Positions 14,047 through 22,223 of a stretch of DNA of 25,076 nucleotides are shown here, piece after piece. Both the position numbers and the translations under genes were made by a program. Origin of the DNA: SAR202 cluster bacterium AC-647-N09_OGT_505m (GTDB lineage: Bacteria > Chloroflexota > Dehalococcoidia > UBA2985); NCBI GenBank assembly GCA_009391225.1, contig VEXC01000017.1:1-25076 (forward strand), in the 5' to 3' direction. A model generated the notes under the pieces. It saw only the letters and a list, made by a program, of their open reading frames with translations. It was not told the DNA's origin and did not search any database. Position 1 is the first letter of the stretch, and each line of letters opens with the position of its first letter.

Positions 14047-14280
14047 TGAACCTTCCCCCCATTATAACCCGTCAGGGGATGTCGCAGAGCAGTGGCGGTT
14101 GTGGAAGGCGTGGGCCGTTCAGATACAGGAATCCTGAGTAGGTGTGGTAGAGACTTCTTGTTTCCGCTAAATGGCGAGAACAGCGATGAGGGGATTACGG
14201 TCCGAGGATGACCAACTCTAGCGATGGCTACAGCTTGCGGGTCAGTGCGGGAATCTGGAAGGAGACGCGGAAGGGAAAGC
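14047..14280 (+). repeat. Dispersed repeat R, copy 6, with recombinase 3' flank
   Basis: CTTGAACCTTCCCCCCATTA, TAACCCGTCAGGGGATGTCG, then the same ~200-base tail as R3: GGGCCGTTCAGATAC, CGGTCCGAGGAT, CGGGAATCTGGAAGG, AGACGCGGAAGGGAA. The minus-strand TATAAT (14061-14066) is intact and faces the lipoprotein remnant. Confidence 0.85.
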
Positions 14281-14288
14281 CGGCTTCT

Positions 14289-15857
14289 TTACTCACCACT
14301 GGACGAACATCGGCATGACTGTTTATTCGTGATAAACTTGGGATGGTCAACTGGGAGCACCCCGCTCACTGTGGCCTCGTCCTTGGTAGCCTCCACCGTC
14401 ACCTGAAGAGCATCCAGGGCTAACTCACGTTCGGACTTCCCTGCCCTATCGAGCCAATCAGCAATCCCTTGGCAGATGTGCTCCAGCCTCATCTGATTCA
14501 GCCGTCCTGGATTGGGAGTCCGGGCTGTATTTAACGATGCCAGCCGCTCTTCAATCACTCTCTTTTCACCCGCTAGATTTACGCTCTCGTTCCGAACTGC
14601 TTCTTCGTTGATGTCCCCCAGCGTAAATAGGTGGACCAGCCGCTTCTCTCGTTCTGCCACCTCTGACAGAACCGCCTGTAGCCGTGAGACCTCGGTCTCA
14701 TCGATTCCTTGGTCAGCCGCTCGTTCCAACTCATGGATCACAATGCCGGGATCAGACAGTACTCGCTTGACCTCCTGCCAGACGACTTCCTCTAGACGCT
14801 CACCCTGTACATATCTGGCTGAACATGTCTTCTTGGTGTTCTTGTCATAGACGTGTCGGCACCTGTAGTAGCGATAGGGCTTCCCTTTTACCGTGAGGGT
14901 CTGCCCTACCATTGCCGAGGCACATATACCGCACCGCATACGTCCTCTCAGTGGATAGATGCGTGGTGTAGGCTGGCGACGAATCCTCTCCGGGTCCTGG
15001 AGTATACGCTGTACACGCTCCCACGTTGCCCGGTCAACGATCTCCGGTGTGGACCCATCTACAGGGATCCAGTCCTCTTTAGGGCGCACAACAACTCTGG
15101 TTCTAGGTGTTCTCCCATTACCGTTGCGAGTCTTTATTCTCTTGGTCCTACGATAGATAAGATGCCCGGAGTAGGACTCATTACCCAGGATCCTCCTGAT
15201 GGTCAGCGGATACCACCGCCCGCCTGAGAATGCTGGTGTCCCCTCCTCATTGAGCTCACTGGATACCTTGGAGAAGCTTTGTGTTGCGGCATATCGCTGA
15301 AATATATGTCGGACTACAGTGGCTTGCAACTCATCCACAACCCTCAGACCAGACTGCCTATCATATCGATAGCCATAGGTCCCCTTCCCCATTCCCTGGG
15401 GTATACGTCCAGACCTCGCCCGTTCTGCTTTGCCACGCATGGTTCTCTCAGCTATCTTCTCCCGCTCTACTTCTCCTATGAAGGCACGTGCTCCCACGAT
15501 GAACCTGCCGATGGGACTGTCCTCAAACCTCTCGGTGACGAACTCCAACCTAGCCCCAGCCTGCTCCGCGGCATCAAGCAACACTCCGATGTGATTCTGA
15601 TTACGTGACAGCCGGTCCACCGCATAGGACAGCACCACGTCCACCGCGCCCTGTCTGAGTAGCTGGCGAATTTGCTCCATACCGGGTCGGTCTAGTGTGA
15701 AGCCACTGGCTGTGTCCCGTATACGCTCGACCACCATCATACCCTGCGACTGGGCATACTCCACGCATGCCCTCTCCTGTGTATCCAATGAGGTGCCGTC
15801 TCGCTCTTGGGCATCGGTCGAAACCCTACTGTACACAAGTGCTCTCACTGGAACCAT
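14289..15857 (-). CDS. Large serine recombinase, copy 2
   Basis: 522 residues with the same layout as copy 1: resolvase domain with YSRVSTDAQ (Ser13), AVDRLSRN, recombinase domain, zinc ribbon (CGICASAMVG and YRYYRC ... TCSARYV), coiled coil (about 375-440) and tail. Start ATG 15857 overlaps the HTH gene by 13 bases as in copy 1. Residues 1-150 are about 96% identical to copy 1; from about residue 155 the two diverge strongly (for example GIYGYRYDKETG against GTYGYRYDRQSG and then little run-on identity). The DNA-binding half sets target choice in this family, so the two enzymes probably recognise different sites. The C-terminus ends before the shared 3' flank, unlike copy 1. Confidence 0.93.
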   Translation of the reverse strand: MVPVRALVYSRVSTDAQERDGTSLDTQERACVEYAQSQGMMVVERIRDTASGFTLDRPGMEQIRQLLRQGAVDVVLSYAVDRLSRNQNHIGVLLDAAEQAGARLEFVTERFEDSPIGRFIVGARAFIGEVEREKIAERTMRGKAERARSGRIPQGMGKGTYGYRYDRQSGLRVVDELQATVVRHIFQRYAATQSFSKVSSELNEEGTPAFSGGRWYPLTIRRILGNESYSGHLIYRRTKRIKTRNGNGRTPRTRVVVRPKEDWIPVDGSTPEIVDRATWERVQRILQDPERIRRQPTPRIYPLRGRMRCGICASAMVGQTLTVKGKPYRYYRCRHVYDKNTKKTCSARYVQGERLEEVVWQEVKRVLSDPGIVIHELERAADQGIDETEVSRLQAVLSEVAEREKRLVHLFTLGDINEEAVRNESVNLAGEKRVIEERLASLNTARTPNPGRLNQMRLEHICQGIADWLDRAGKSERELALDALQVTVEATKDEATVSGVLPVDHPKFITNKQSCRCSSSGE

Positions 15858-16138
15858 TTTGGACTCCTCTTGGTGTATTTGCGTTTCGTTTTGGGTCTTC
15901 CCCTAGCTGGAACATAGCCAATCGAGAAAGAATCAACGGATTCCCTGGGTATTACATAGCTCCGGCCTATCTTAATTCCGGGTAGCTTACCTTGCCTCAC
16001 CAGCCTGGAAGCGGCCTCCGGTGTGATGCCTAATTTACGCGCAGCCTCGATCGAAGACATCAAAGTGGCTTGGACCTGGGATAGCCCTGCTTTCTCTGGA
16101 GCCGTATCCACATGTATATTACTATGTATATTACTCAT
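15845..16138 (-). CDS. Excisionase-like MerR-type HTH protein, copy 2
   Basis: 97 residues from ATG 16138. The HTH (SSIEAARKLGITPEAASRLV, RQGKLPGIKIGRSYVIPRE) and basic tail (GRPKTKRKYTKRSPKWFQ) match copy 1. The start at 16138 is preferred because the frame's earlier ATG (16177) lies upstream of the predicted -10 (16149-16154); transcription would begin about four bases before the ATG, a nearly leaderless message. An internal ATG at 16060 is another option. The N-terminal extension has a repeated SNIH encoded by a 12-base tandem repeat. Confidence 0.82.
   Translation of the reverse strand: MSNIHSNIHVDTAPEKAGLSQVQATLMSSIEAARKLGITPEAASRLVRQGKLPGIKIGRSYVIPRESVDSFSIGYVPARGRPKTKRKYTKRSPKWFQ
16112..16135 (-). 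repeat. 12-base tandem repeat in the HTH gene start
   Basis: ATGTATATTACT occurs twice back to back on the plus strand (16112-16123, 16124-16135), just downstream of the promoter. It may serve as binding sites for the HTH protein. Confidence 0.6.
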
Positions 16139-16148
16139 GATACTAACT

Positions 16149-16177
16149 ATTATACACTTGTAATATACTGCAAGCAA
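16149..16177 (-). promoter_or_regulatory. Promoter of the HTH-recombinase operon 2
   Basis: On the minus strand TTGCTT is followed after 17 bases by TATAAT (16149-16154). Confidence 0.6.
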
Positions 16178-16246
16178 CTCATAGGATATCTCCTGCTCTA
16201 GCTGGAAACCAGATCTATCTGGCTGTACGGATGCTGTTACGGAGCC

Positions 16247-17371
16247 CTAGGAATGTGATGCCATAGCCCTCTTAGTGGCATCGCCGATGAAGGAAGTGAT
16301 TTCTGGGATCTCTATCTTACTCAGGCTCTGGCGCACCACGATGCTAGTGCACATACCAGCGAGGATACCCACGGGAACAGGGCCCCCAATCGCTGCGGCA
16401 GTCGCTAGGAATACTCCTGTACCGACACCACCTTTAGCCAGTCCGTCGAGAAAAGAGCGATAATCTCCCTGTTTCCTGGCGTCCCCATAGGCCTTGGCTA
16501 GTGAAGCCAGTGCGAGAACTCCCAGTGCCGGGTTTGCAGCTATAACTGCGGAGATTCCCAAGCTTCCTACGAGACGTGAGAATTGTTCCGTGTCTCGTTT
16601 CTTCCAATTCATCACTACGGCAATCGTGGCGACAGACACCCCGAAAATCTCGCTGCCATTGACGTTCCACAGATCAAAAAACCACTGCTTGGGGATATGC
16701 AGAGTCGAGTTCAAGGACTCCGATATTTGATCGTATGACGCCTTGTCCCAACCGACTACTGGAATTCCCATTGGAGTCAACAGGTCTTTCCAGAGGCCCG
16801 CTGCCAATCCAGCAACTTCCTGGGCAAACGTGTCGTTCGGCAATGCCTCACTAACCTTATCCCATGCTCCCCACAAGGTGTGGCTGTCATCAAACAACCT
16901 GTGGTGGGAGCCTCCTATGTGGATCTCCGAATACCTGGTATCCATTGCCTTGTCGTAAACAGTGGCCGGTCCCTCAGTAAAGGTGGCACGAAGCCATCTG
17001 TCCATGTGTGTGGAGAAATCTGAGGCCAGGATTGCGTTAGCAGTGACAGATGCCATGTTGAGAGTTGAATAGCCAGTTTCCGCCGAAGCTTCCCACGCAG
17101 ATGCAACTCGTCTCAAGATATCGTCACCAGCATTCTGGCTAATCACCTTGGAAGCTTTGACAGCGCGTGAAAGAGAACCATATCCCCTGGGGATTTGTTG
17201 GTTACCCCAAACCATAGCTGCTCTTGGGGAGCCACGGACTATGCGCGAAGAAGCTTTCGATATCCGTGACGTGGATTCTTTGATATCTGTCGCCTTGTTC
17301 TTAGCTGCTTGAGTGAATCTGGCGGCCTTTTGCAGAGGCCCGGTGGCCTTGTCCTTCCAAACTCTCGGCAT
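16247..17371 (-). CDS. Hypothetical protein with C-terminal hydrophobic segments
   Basis: 374 residues, not recognised. The N-terminal ~75 residues are basic and Ser/Lys/Arg-rich with low complexity. A central region contains EIHIGGSHHRLFDDSHTLWG, then WDKVSEALPND and PKQWFFDLWNVNGSEIFGV, which look like a folded conserved domain with paired histidines. The C-terminal third has hydrophobic Ala/Gly-rich segments (ISAVIAANPALGVLALASLA and GVFLATAAAIGGPVPVGILA), probably membrane-associated. Start ATG 17371 has only a G-rich GGGGGT about 9 bases upstream. It lies in the same direction as recombinase unit 2 and may be carried with it. It could be a membrane-active effector, but nothing proves this. 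Confidence 0.6.
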   Translation of the reverse strand: MPRVWKDKATGPLQKAARFTQAAKNKATDIKESTSRISKASSRIVRGSPRAAMVWGNQQIPRGYGSLSRAVKASKVISQNAGDDILRRVASAWEASAETGYSTLNMASVTANAILASDFSTHMDRWLRATFTEGPATVYDKAMDTRYSEIHIGGSHHRLFDDSHTLWGAWDKVSEALPNDTFAQEVAGLAAGLWKDLLTPMGIPVVGWDKASYDQISESLNSTLHIPKQWFFDLWNVNGSEIFGVSVATIAVVMNWKKRDTEQFSRLVGSLGISAVIAANPALGVLALASLAKAYGDARKQGDYRSFLDGLAKGGVGTGVFLATAAAIGGPVPVGILAGMCTSIVVRQSLSKIEIPEITSFIGDATKRAMASHS

Positions 17372-17423
17372 GCTTTTCGTACCCCCAAGTCAGATTGGAC
17401 TCGTCATCCTAGCACTTACTCGT

Positions 17424-17774
17424 TCACCCGCCCAACCTCTTCGCCACAAGCTCGGCTGTCCTCTTGGCCAGTATCTGCGTCCTCTCGTCCTTGAGGCCGT
17501 CCCCGAAGACCTCTTTGTGGATGCCTATGAAATCCCGTATGGCTTGGTTCCACGAGAGGACGTCTATCCTTGTTCTGGCCTCTATGCTATGAGGGGCATC
17601 AAGGCCCAACAGCCTACTGCGCCTCTCGCTAATCCTGAGGGCTGTATGCACAGCATTGGCATCACCTTGCAGGACATCGTCCCACACTGCATACAGCATG
17701 GCGTCCAGACGCTGCACTTCCAGTTCCCGCAGCATTGACACTGCGGGCCTATCCATGTCCCTGAGGCGCCGCAT
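17424..17774 (-). CDS. Terminase small-subunit-like protein, probably N-terminally truncated
   Basis: 116 residues from ATG 17774. LRELEVQRLDAMLYAVWDDV then HTALRISERRSRLLGLDAP is a pattern I associate with phage terminase small-subunit-like proteins (ELxRLDxLxxAxW ... VLRIxERRAxLLGLD). The frame is open upstream of the ATG for 13 codons, reading LGYSTRSASYKAV, which looks like the recognition part of an HTH, until an amber TAG at 17814-17816. A single CAG-to-TAG change would explain that break, so the gene may be decaying or start at a non-ATG codon. No ribosome site precedes ATG 17774. Probably a prophage or mobile element remnant. Confidence 0.5.
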   Translation of the reverse strand: MRRLRDMDRPAVSMLRELEVQRLDAMLYAVWDDVLQGDANAVHTALRISERRSRLLGLDAPHSIEARTRIDVLSWNQAIRDFIGIHKEVFGDGLKDERTQILAKRTAELVAKRLGG

Positions 17775-17832
17775 TACAGCCTTGTAGCTGGCACTACGTG
17801 TTGAGTACCCCAGCTACGAAGCGTATCTATGA

Positions 17833-17856
17833 TTTGACCACCATTTTGACCACCAT
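17833..17856 (+). repeat. 12-base tandem repeat
   Basis: TTTGACCACCAT occurs twice back to back. It lies between divergent genes, upstream of the three-gene operon promoter. Confidence 0.6.
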
Positions 17857-17914
17857 TGCAGTGCGGTAATGTGCTAATGATGCAGAGCGTTCCCTCCACT
17901 CTGGAAAGATAGTA

Positions 17915-17920
17915 TATAAT
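17915..17920 (+). promoter_or_regulatory. -10 box of the three-gene operon
   Basis: TATAAT in GTATATAATGG, 46 bases before ATG 17967. No strong -35 is seen at 17 bases upstream. Confidence 0.5.
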
Positions 17921-17966
17921 GGCACCCGTTAGCAACTTCGTTGGCTAAGTAGCCGAGGAGTCCTCT

Positions 17967-20078
17967 ATGCTGAAATCAATGCTCACGTCTATCGTGCGAT
18001 TGGTCAAGAGCAAGGTTCACGCGGAGTCGACTAGAACGACCACCGAGCCTCTAAGCTCGGATCTTGAACCTCCGATTCAATTTGCCGACCTCGACATTGA
18101 AGCTGTCGCACCCCAACTCCCTTATCAAATTCCTTTGGATGCATCAGAGGCTCCTGATAGTCTCGCCAATCGCATGGCGACTGAATCCTCCCTTGTGCAA
18201 TTTGCAGCCCGACAAATGGACCTCAGCCACATAGATATACGTAAGATTGGGTTGACCCATTGGGAGGTGGGCAGACTGAGAAGCAGCAATATTCTAACCG
18301 TCGATAATCTGGCCAATATCTCTGCGAATAATATTGCCAATCTGCCAGGCATCGGCACCGCCCGGGCAAGGCAGATTCAGGCAAGATTAGCCTCGTTCTT
18401 AAGAGCAGAACTCGATAGTTCTTCGCAACCGAAAAGATCGACATTGCGGCACAAATCTGGTGAAGAAGAAGACCTAGAAGCGGCGTTAGTCAAGTCGACC
18501 AAGGCGATTTGTGAAATATTCGGCAGGGATGATGTCCTGACTACCGCCAGCCTGCCGCCACAATACAGCAAGATCTTGGCCGATGTCTTCCCAGGGCAGT
18601 TCAAGTCGTTCGACGCCTTAGAGTATGCGGCACAGCGCCTGATGACAGAATCTAAAAACATCAACGCCGTACCCGCAAGTCCTTCACTGAAGAAAGCTGT
18701 CAGTTGGCTAGAACGGGCCCTGAAGCATACCTGCTTGGATAATGAGGTCAATGATATACTTCGGATCCTTGACGACCGAGAGCGTCAAGTATTGATCGGA
18801 AGACACGGTGTTGGCAGGCCCCTAACCCTTGAAGCGCTTGGGCGTCAATTGAAAATTAGTCGCGAGCGAGTGCGACAAATTCAGATTAAAGCTCAAGAGA
18901 AGCTTGAACCACAGCTCAAGAGGGCAACACTCATGTATTCGACCGCTGCATTGGCTGTCCTCAACGCCCACCAGAATGAACGTACCATGGCCGCATGGCA
19001 GCGTCGACTGCTCTCCCTTGGGTATCTTAAGAATCCCGTCTCACTAGATCTCCTTTTTACCGTCGTACGGGCCACGTCGATAGATTGGCTTCATTTGCCT
19101 GATGCCACTCAGCCTGCATCCCAAAAGGCAATTCCCCGTCGGGTGCTAGCTGCCAGAAGGCAAGTCTTAAGTGATGCGCTTAAACATTGTGGGAGCAGTG
19201 GTGCGGTGAGGACGATGTCACTCACGAACGAAGTCCTCTCAAATGAAGAGGTAGAACAAGTTCTTAGACTCAACGAATTTGAAGAATTGCAGCCTGGATG
19301 GTGGACCAGGGATGTCGGTGAAACTGTGTTGGAGAGAGTGGCACTTAAGGTCATAGTCTTTTGTGGCTCAGTCTCGCCGTCGGCTATGCGCGATGCTCTC
19401 GGGCGTCATCTCACTAGATCAAGAATGCCCTCCCCTCCGTCAGAAATACTTGGGAGGTTGCTTGAGCGACGAGACGATTTCTCAATCGCAAACGGGATGA
19501 TAGTGCTGCTCAAATCACCAACAAGTCCACCGGCTACTACTGGGCCAGAAAGCATATTCATTGACTTGATTGCTTCAACAGGCGTGGTAGTGTCTTTCAA
19601 AGAGGTGCATCACGCTTTGACTGCTGCCGGGTTCTCAGGGGGATCGGTTAATTCACTATTGAGATACTCCCCAATTGTGGCGAAGGTTGCACCTGCGATG
19701 TATTCTACGCGCAATGCGAACATAGACTCTGATGCAATAGCGGATGCTTCATCGCGAGACACTCGTCTTCCAGCAAACACGACCATGAACCTGCGGTCAG
19801 ACGGAGTAATCGAACTCGAGACGACCGCGAGCGCTTGGCTCGATTACAATGGCATCATACCGGTAGGTCTTGCCTCATCCTTAACGGGAGAATGGTCTCT
19901 CATTGATAAGGAGGTCGTTATGGGCAAGGTGATTATCACTGATAAATTCATCCGTGGTCTCTCGCCGGTGGCCAAGAACTTGGATGTGACCTCAGGCGAC
20001 AGGATACGCTTATTCTTTAATACCTGGACTAGGGAGGCCAATATGATTAAAGTAGAGACTGCTCATCACAATGCGTAA
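17967..20078 (+). CDS. Helix-hairpin-helix plus sigma region 4 protein
   Basis: 703 residues. GAGGAG lies seven bases before ATG 17967. Residues about 91-145 (IRKIGLTHWEVGRLRSSNIL, then ISANNIANLPGIGTARARQI) form helix-hairpin-helix motifs like those in the RNA polymerase alpha C-terminal domain. Residues about 259-315 (LDDRERQVLIGRHGVGRPLT, LEALGRQLKISRERVRQIQI) are a clear sigma-70 region 4: DERE..VL...G, then HTH with SRERVRQI. There is no region 2, so it is not a whole sigma factor and should bind DNA or polymerase rather than open promoters. The C-terminal ~380 residues are mixed alpha/beta, unrecognised. It overlaps the next gene by 8 bases and heads a three-gene operon with a GHKL ATPase. 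Likely regulator or sensor of that module. Confidence 0.75.
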   Translation: MLKSMLTSIVRLVKSKVHAESTRTTTEPLSSDLEPPIQFADLDIEAVAPQLPYQIPLDASEAPDSLANRMATESSLVQFAARQMDLSHIDIRKIGLTHWEVGRLRSSNILTVDNLANISANNIANLPGIGTARARQIQARLASFLRAELDSSSQPKRSTLRHKSGEEEDLEAALVKSTKAICEIFGRDDVLTTASLPPQYSKILADVFPGQFKSFDALEYAAQRLMTESKNINAVPASPSLKKAVSWLERALKHTCLDNEVNDILRILDDRERQVLIGRHGVGRPLTLEALGRQLKISRERVRQIQIKAQEKLEPQLKRATLMYSTAALAVLNAHQNERTMAAWQRRLLSLGYLKNPVSLDLLFTVVRATSIDWLHLPDATQPASQKAIPRRVLAARRQVLSDALKHCGSSGAVRTMSLTNEVLSNEEVEQVLRLNEFEELQPGWWTRDVGETVLERVALKVIVFCGSVSPSAMRDALGRHLTRSRMPSPPSEILGRLLERRDDFSIANGMIVLLKSPTSPPATTGPESIFIDLIASTGVVVSFKEVHHALTAAGFSGGSVNSLLRYSPIVAKVAPAMYSTRNANIDSDAIADASSRDTRLPANTTMNLRSDGVIELETTASAWLDYNGIIPVGLASSLTGEWSLIDKEVVMGKVIITDKFIRGLSPVAKNLDVTSGDRIRLFFNTWTREANMIKVETAHHNA

Positions 20079-20637
20079 CGCTAGAATCAAATATGGTAAT
20101 TCCGATGTAACTGTAATCGCCTTATATTCGCTCGGTGGAGCACTAAGGCACATCCACCTAGAGGATGTGGCCATCAAATCGGCCGAGCTTGCTCCCAAGG
20201 CATTCTCATGGAGGAAATACCCCGACCAAGTCAATTTGGAGACCGTCCGTTTATCTCTCAAGAACGAACTGGGATTGAGAAGCAGGCGAGTCATAGGGAG
20301 CATTCGCGATGGCTGGATGCTCACCCCAAATGGCCTATCATGGTGTCTAGCGACTCTTGAGCCTCATCTAGCGGAATCCGGCGCCAATCAATTTCGCAAT
20401 GAACTCTCCCGCTATAAGAGATCAGAGGCATTCGCCAAAGTTACTACCGATATGGAATCTCAGGTCTCGGAGCAGGATGTCAATGCGCTTTTGAGAATCG
20501 ACGAGTATTTCTCACCGAGAAATGTAAGAGAGAGAATCATTGCCCTCTCAAATGCTGCGGTCGTTCATACTGAGTTGATGCCGCTTGTTCAGATGCTAAG
20601 AGTTCGCGGTCAAGTCGGCCTGGAGACAGAATTATGA
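20071..20637 (+). CDS. Winged-helix-like hypothetical protein of the operon
   Basis: 188 residues, overlapping both neighbours (8 and 4 bases). VIALYSLGGALRHIHLEDVA, then AIKSAELAPKAFSWRKYPDQ, VNLETVRLSLKNELGL and GWMLTPNGLSW have the spacing of a winged helix: first helix after LGG, recognition helix with SWRKYP, and a wing ending in a LTPxG turn. The C-terminal half (about 105-188) is helical and charged. I have no family name. The wHTH and its position suggest a DNA-binding or adaptor subunit joining the sigma-4 protein and the ATPase. Confidence 0.65.
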   Translation: MRNARIKYGNSDVTVIALYSLGGALRHIHLEDVAIKSAELAPKAFSWRKYPDQVNLETVRLSLKNELGLRSRRVIGSIRDGWMLTPNGLSWCLATLEPHLAESGANQFRNELSRYKRSEAFAKVTTDMESQVSEQDVNALLRIDEYFSPRNVRERIIALSNAAVVHTELMPLVQMLRVRGQVGLETEL

Positions 20638-22223
20638 ATTCACCAATAAGTGTAACCAGCCACGTTTCGCGCGATTTTCTTCAGAATGCAGCGTACTTCA
20701 ATACAGTCCCCAAAGTTGTATGGGAATACGTATCCAATTCTGTCGACAATCCAAAAGATGGCAAGCCATCAAACGTGGAAGTCAAAATAACAAAAGACAG
20801 AATAATAGTCTCAGATGATGGGTCCGGCATGTCTCGAGAGGATCTTCGGAATTTTTTCCGCATGCATGCTCAAAACATACGCAGAGGTCAAGGCAAAAGC
20901 GTCAGAGGTAGATACGGTACCGGCAAATGCGCAGCATTCGGGATTGCTGACGTGTTGAGGGTGGAGTCATCTCGAGATCGAGCGCTCAATATTGTGGAAC
21001 TCAGTCGAGATTCGATTGTGAATTCATCGTCTGGCGAGCCATTTGCGGTCAAGGACGTGGTCGTTGATAAGCCAACTACTCAGGCAGATGGTACCAAGAT
21101 CGTCATTTCAAAATTGAACGTGAAGAGCTTGGGAGTGCCAACTACTATCGCCTTTGTCGAAAGGCATCTCGGTAGACAACTTGGTCGCAATGCGGTAGCC
21201 ATTAATAATCACTTGTGTGAGTATTTGGAGCCGGTTTCAAGCTGGCAACAAGAGTTCAGACCGGATTCTGCACTGGCAAAAGTAATCGGCGAAATCTCGT
21301 TGGTCGTAAAGGTATCTGCAACACCTCTCGAGAAAGAACGCTCCGGCATAGACATCCTTTCGAAGGGAATCTGGCACGATACCAGCCACGGCTCCTTGGA
21401 TGGTGACAGCGCAAGACGTATATTCGGAGAAGTAGATATGCCGGCGTTAGAGGATAGATACGACGCAGAAAGAATTCCACCGTTCGACAATACTCGCAAT
21501 ATGACATTGAACATATCGAATCCCCTGGTTGTCAGCCTATTGGGCTGGATAAAGGAGTGTCTGCAGATTGTAGACACAGAAATCTCACGTCAAGAGATAG
21601 AGCGCAAGTCAAGCGACGAGTCTAAGCGCCTAGAAAGGCAAGCCCAGCTCCTTGAGCGAGTTCTAAATCAAGACTTCAGGAACCTGCAGTTGGAGCTCGA
21701 GAGAATACGTCGACTAGCAAGAAGTCGCGGGGGTGAAACAAACGAAGACATAGTTCCAGGAGAAGGAGACGCCCAATCTCAATTTGTGATGGGTGGACCA
21801 GAACATGGTGATGGAAATGCAGGTACATCTGAAGGTACGGGAGAAGAAGAGCGTCCCGGTTCTTCACTTCTTCCTGGCGATGACTTGGGTGTATCCGGGA
21901 ACACAACAGAACGAAGACAGGCCCGTGGGACCTTCCACGTCGAATACAGGCATGAACAGGAGAATTCACTTAGATCACACTATGACACCGAATCCCGTAC
22001 GATCGTTGTTAACTTGGATCACCCCCAAGTTGCACGCGCGGTACGGGATGGGGGAGGGATTGAGGGCAAGTCGTTCCTCGAAATGACCTACGAAATCGCA
22101 TTCGTCGAGTATGCCATCGCGCTAGGCCACGAAAAGCTCAGACGGGATGAATTCTACGCTGGCAGCGATGTCCTATTGGATGTTCGAGAGACAATCAATC
22201 GGATAAGTCGTGCTACTCATTAA
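20634..22223 (+). CDS. GHKL (Hsp90/MutL-type) ATPase
   Basis: 529 residues; ATG 20634 overlaps the previous stop by ATGA. The Bergerat ATP-binding fold is visible: N box VVWEYVSNSVDN (Glu31, Asn35), IIVSDDGSGMSREDLRNFF (Asp61-Asp62-Gly-x-Gly65-Met), and the lid GRYGTGKCAAFG (residues 92-103). This matches the HATPase_c_3 group that includes MutL, Hsp90 and MORC-like proteins. A charged coiled coil (about 310-365) and a low-complexity Gly/Glu/Asp linker (about 365-430) precede a C-terminal domain with TIVVNLDHPQVARAV. No histidine-kinase phosphoacceptor domain is seen, so it is probably an ATP-driven clamp rather than a kinase. All three genes are translationally coupled, implying one complex. 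Relatives of such ATPases occur in anti-phage systems; defence is inferred from context only. Confidence 0.85.
   Translation: MNSPISVTSHVSRDFLQNAAYFNTVPKVVWEYVSNSVDNPKDGKPSNVEVKITKDRIIVSDDGSGMSREDLRNFFRMHAQNIRRGQGKSVRGRYGTGKCAAFGIADVLRVESSRDRALNIVELSRDSIVNSSSGEPFAVKDVVVDKPTTQADGTKIVISKLNVKSLGVPTTIAFVERHLGRQLGRNAVAINNHLCEYLEPVSSWQQEFRPDSALAKVIGEISLVVKVSATPLEKERSGIDILSKGIWHDTSHGSLDGDSARRIFGEVDMPALEDRYDAERIPPFDNTRNMTLNISNPLVVSLLGWIKECLQIVDTEISRQEIERKSSDESKRLERQAQLLERVLNQDFRNLQLELERIRRLARSRGGETNEDIVPGEGDAQSQFVMGGPEHGDGNAGTSEGTGEEERPGSSLLPGDDLGVSGNTTERRQARGTFHVEYRHEQENSLRSHYDTESRTIVVNLDHPQVARAVRDGGGIEGKSFLEMTYEIAFVEYAIALGHEKLRRDEFYAGSDVLLDVRETINRISRATH

Noticed and set aside
17967..20078. Complete sigma-70 factor
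   Set aside because: Only region 4 is recognisable; no region 2 and the protein has unrelated flanking domains.
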